Below, in pieces: positions 63,285 through 64,000 of a stretch of 64,000 bases of DNA; the first letter of the stretch is position 1, and each line of letters opens with the position of its first letter. The stretch covers positions 25,569,464 to 25,633,463 of the forward strand of contig JAKZAP010000007.1 of NCBI GenBank assembly GCA_023053575.1, in the 5' to 3' direction. Source of the stretch: Branchinecta lynchi. Taxonomy: Eukaryota; Arthropoda; Branchiopoda; Anostraca; Branchinectidae. The notes below the pieces were generated by a model. It searched no databases. It saw only the letters and a list, made by a program, of their open reading frames with translations, and was not told the DNA's origin. A program made the translations under genes and the position numbers.

Positions 63285-64000
63285 GTGAACGTCGTCTCGA
63301 GTAAGCTCGATTCTTATGATTTTCATTTTCCAGTGCTGGAAAAAACTTCTCTGTGCGACACCCATACCACTGTCATCGTCTCGAAAGTTCCCGATTCTCT
63401 TTCTGATCCACTCAAACGGAAAGAGCTGATTGACAAAATTGATGGACATGAATCGGTGACCTCTGTTCGTCCTGTACGCGACAAGTGGTTTGTTAACATC
63501 GAAAAGGGAGTTGCCAACGATTTCTGCTCGTCTGTTGCAAGTCTGGTCAGCGGCTCCTCGGCTAGAGTATTGAGCAAAAAGTTTTTTGGTCTCTTGAAAG
63601 GTATGCCCGTGGACTACGATCTTTCAATTTTCACTCAGTTCCCCGGCATTACAGATGTCCAGCGCCTTGGTAGTTCGAGTTCGATCAAAGTGGAATTTGC
63701 TGATTCTTCTTAGGCAAGATACATCAAAGACGGCATCAAGCTGGGTTATGAGTTTGTACGTGTTACTGAATTCAAAGACATTCCTCGGTGCTGCTTCAAC
63801 TGCCGATCGCCAAACCATTTACAATCAGCTTGCCCAAGTCCTGACCGAAAGTGCGCGAGATGTGCTGGTCCACATCTTTCCTCTAGGGACGACCCATGTA
63901 CCGAAACCCCAAAATGTGCCAACTGTGGCGGATCCCATGTATCCTTTAGTCTTACTTGTCCCATTCTCGAGGCTATTGTGGCAACCGAAAAAGCAAAATG
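63285..64000 (+). pseudogene. LINE-A ORF1: two RRM-like domains and three CCHC knuckles
   Basis: Same frame as the preceding segment. TVIVSKVPDSLSDPLKRKEL and DKWFVNIEKGVANDFCSSVA form the first RRM-like unit. The second is FFGLLKGMPVDYDLSIFTQF ... IKDGIKLGYEFVRVTEFKDI, with one TAG at 63711-63713. Knuckles: CFNCRSPNHLQSAC, CARCAGPHLSSRDDPC and CANCGGSHVSFSLTC. Only two in-frame stops and no frameshift in over 1 kb make this the best preserved ORF1. It runs off the window towards its ORF2. Confidence 0.85.

Overview
This is a eukaryotic, almost certainly invertebrate, nuclear window. It is AT-rich and consists nearly entirely of transposable elements nested in one another. Host-type signals are GT-AG introns in short genes, AATAAA sites, and two core promoters in which TATAAAA lies about 28-32 bp upstream of TCAGT. 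TCAGT is the typical arthropod initiator, so I lean towards an arthropod; no species can be named. No rRNA gene, intact tRNA gene, CRISPR array or bacterial operon is visible. Almost every protein-coding unit is broken by stops or frameshifts.

Layout. 1-8.6 kb: pieces of one LINE family ('LINE-A': PHD finger, RRM-like region, three CCHC knuckles, APE endonuclease, reverse transcriptase), two copies of a dispersed element bounded by a TTTTGGGATCCCAAAA palindrome with ~136-bp internal tandem repeats ('family D', DINE/Helentron-like in organisation), and the first exons of a secreted-protein gene cut by family D. 8.7-11 kb: degenerate tandem copies of a small multi-exon gene. 12.3-14.6 kb: a second LINE family ('LINE-B') on the minus strand. 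14.9-26.4 kb: a decayed Polinton/Maverick. Its minus-strand genes read ATPase, small late protein, PY-like protein, integrase, minor capsid, PX-like protein, major capsid. A ~152-bp satellite abuts the capsid 3' end, and a nearly full-length 4.4-kb LINE-A is inserted inside the major capsid gene. On the plus strand are a four-exon 58-codon gene of unknown function and the C-terminal tail of a protein-primed DNA polymerase B. 26.6-27.3 kb: tRNA-derived and tandem repeats. 28.1-30.5 kb: Ty3/gypsy pol remnant, split by a TIR transposon with a DUF7869-type transposase and by a MITE.

30.6-37 kb: LINE-A ORF1/endonuclease remnant leading into a five-unit tandem array; each unit carries a fragment of that endonuclease, a palindrome-like BamHI-site motif, a TATA-like box and a 79-codon ORF. 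One unit is interrupted by a LINE-B insertion. 37-45.6 kb: charged low-complexity sequence, a gypsy element with scrambled domain order, a LINE-A 3' end, a 279-bp tandem duplication and a P-superfamily transposase remnant. 46.2-47.5 kb: a conspicuous GC-rich 418-codon open frame of unknown origin (possibly an endogenous viral capsid-like sequence) that contains a perfect 35-bp inverted repeat. 47.5-59.2 kb: sparse, with small fragments (family D, LINE-B tail, a third LINE, SWIM finger, MITE-like and family E repeats, a Penelope-like tail). 59.6-62.8 kb: a tandem array built from reverse-transcriptase fragments. 62.9-64 kb: ORF1 of another LINE-A copy running off the window.

The genes do not form one host pathway. 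The coherent systems are the Polinton virion/replication module and the retrotransposon replication modules. The most novel items are the intron-rich gene inside the Polinton, the 418-codon GC-rich frame with its hairpin, and the tandem arrays made from pieces of LINE coding sequence.
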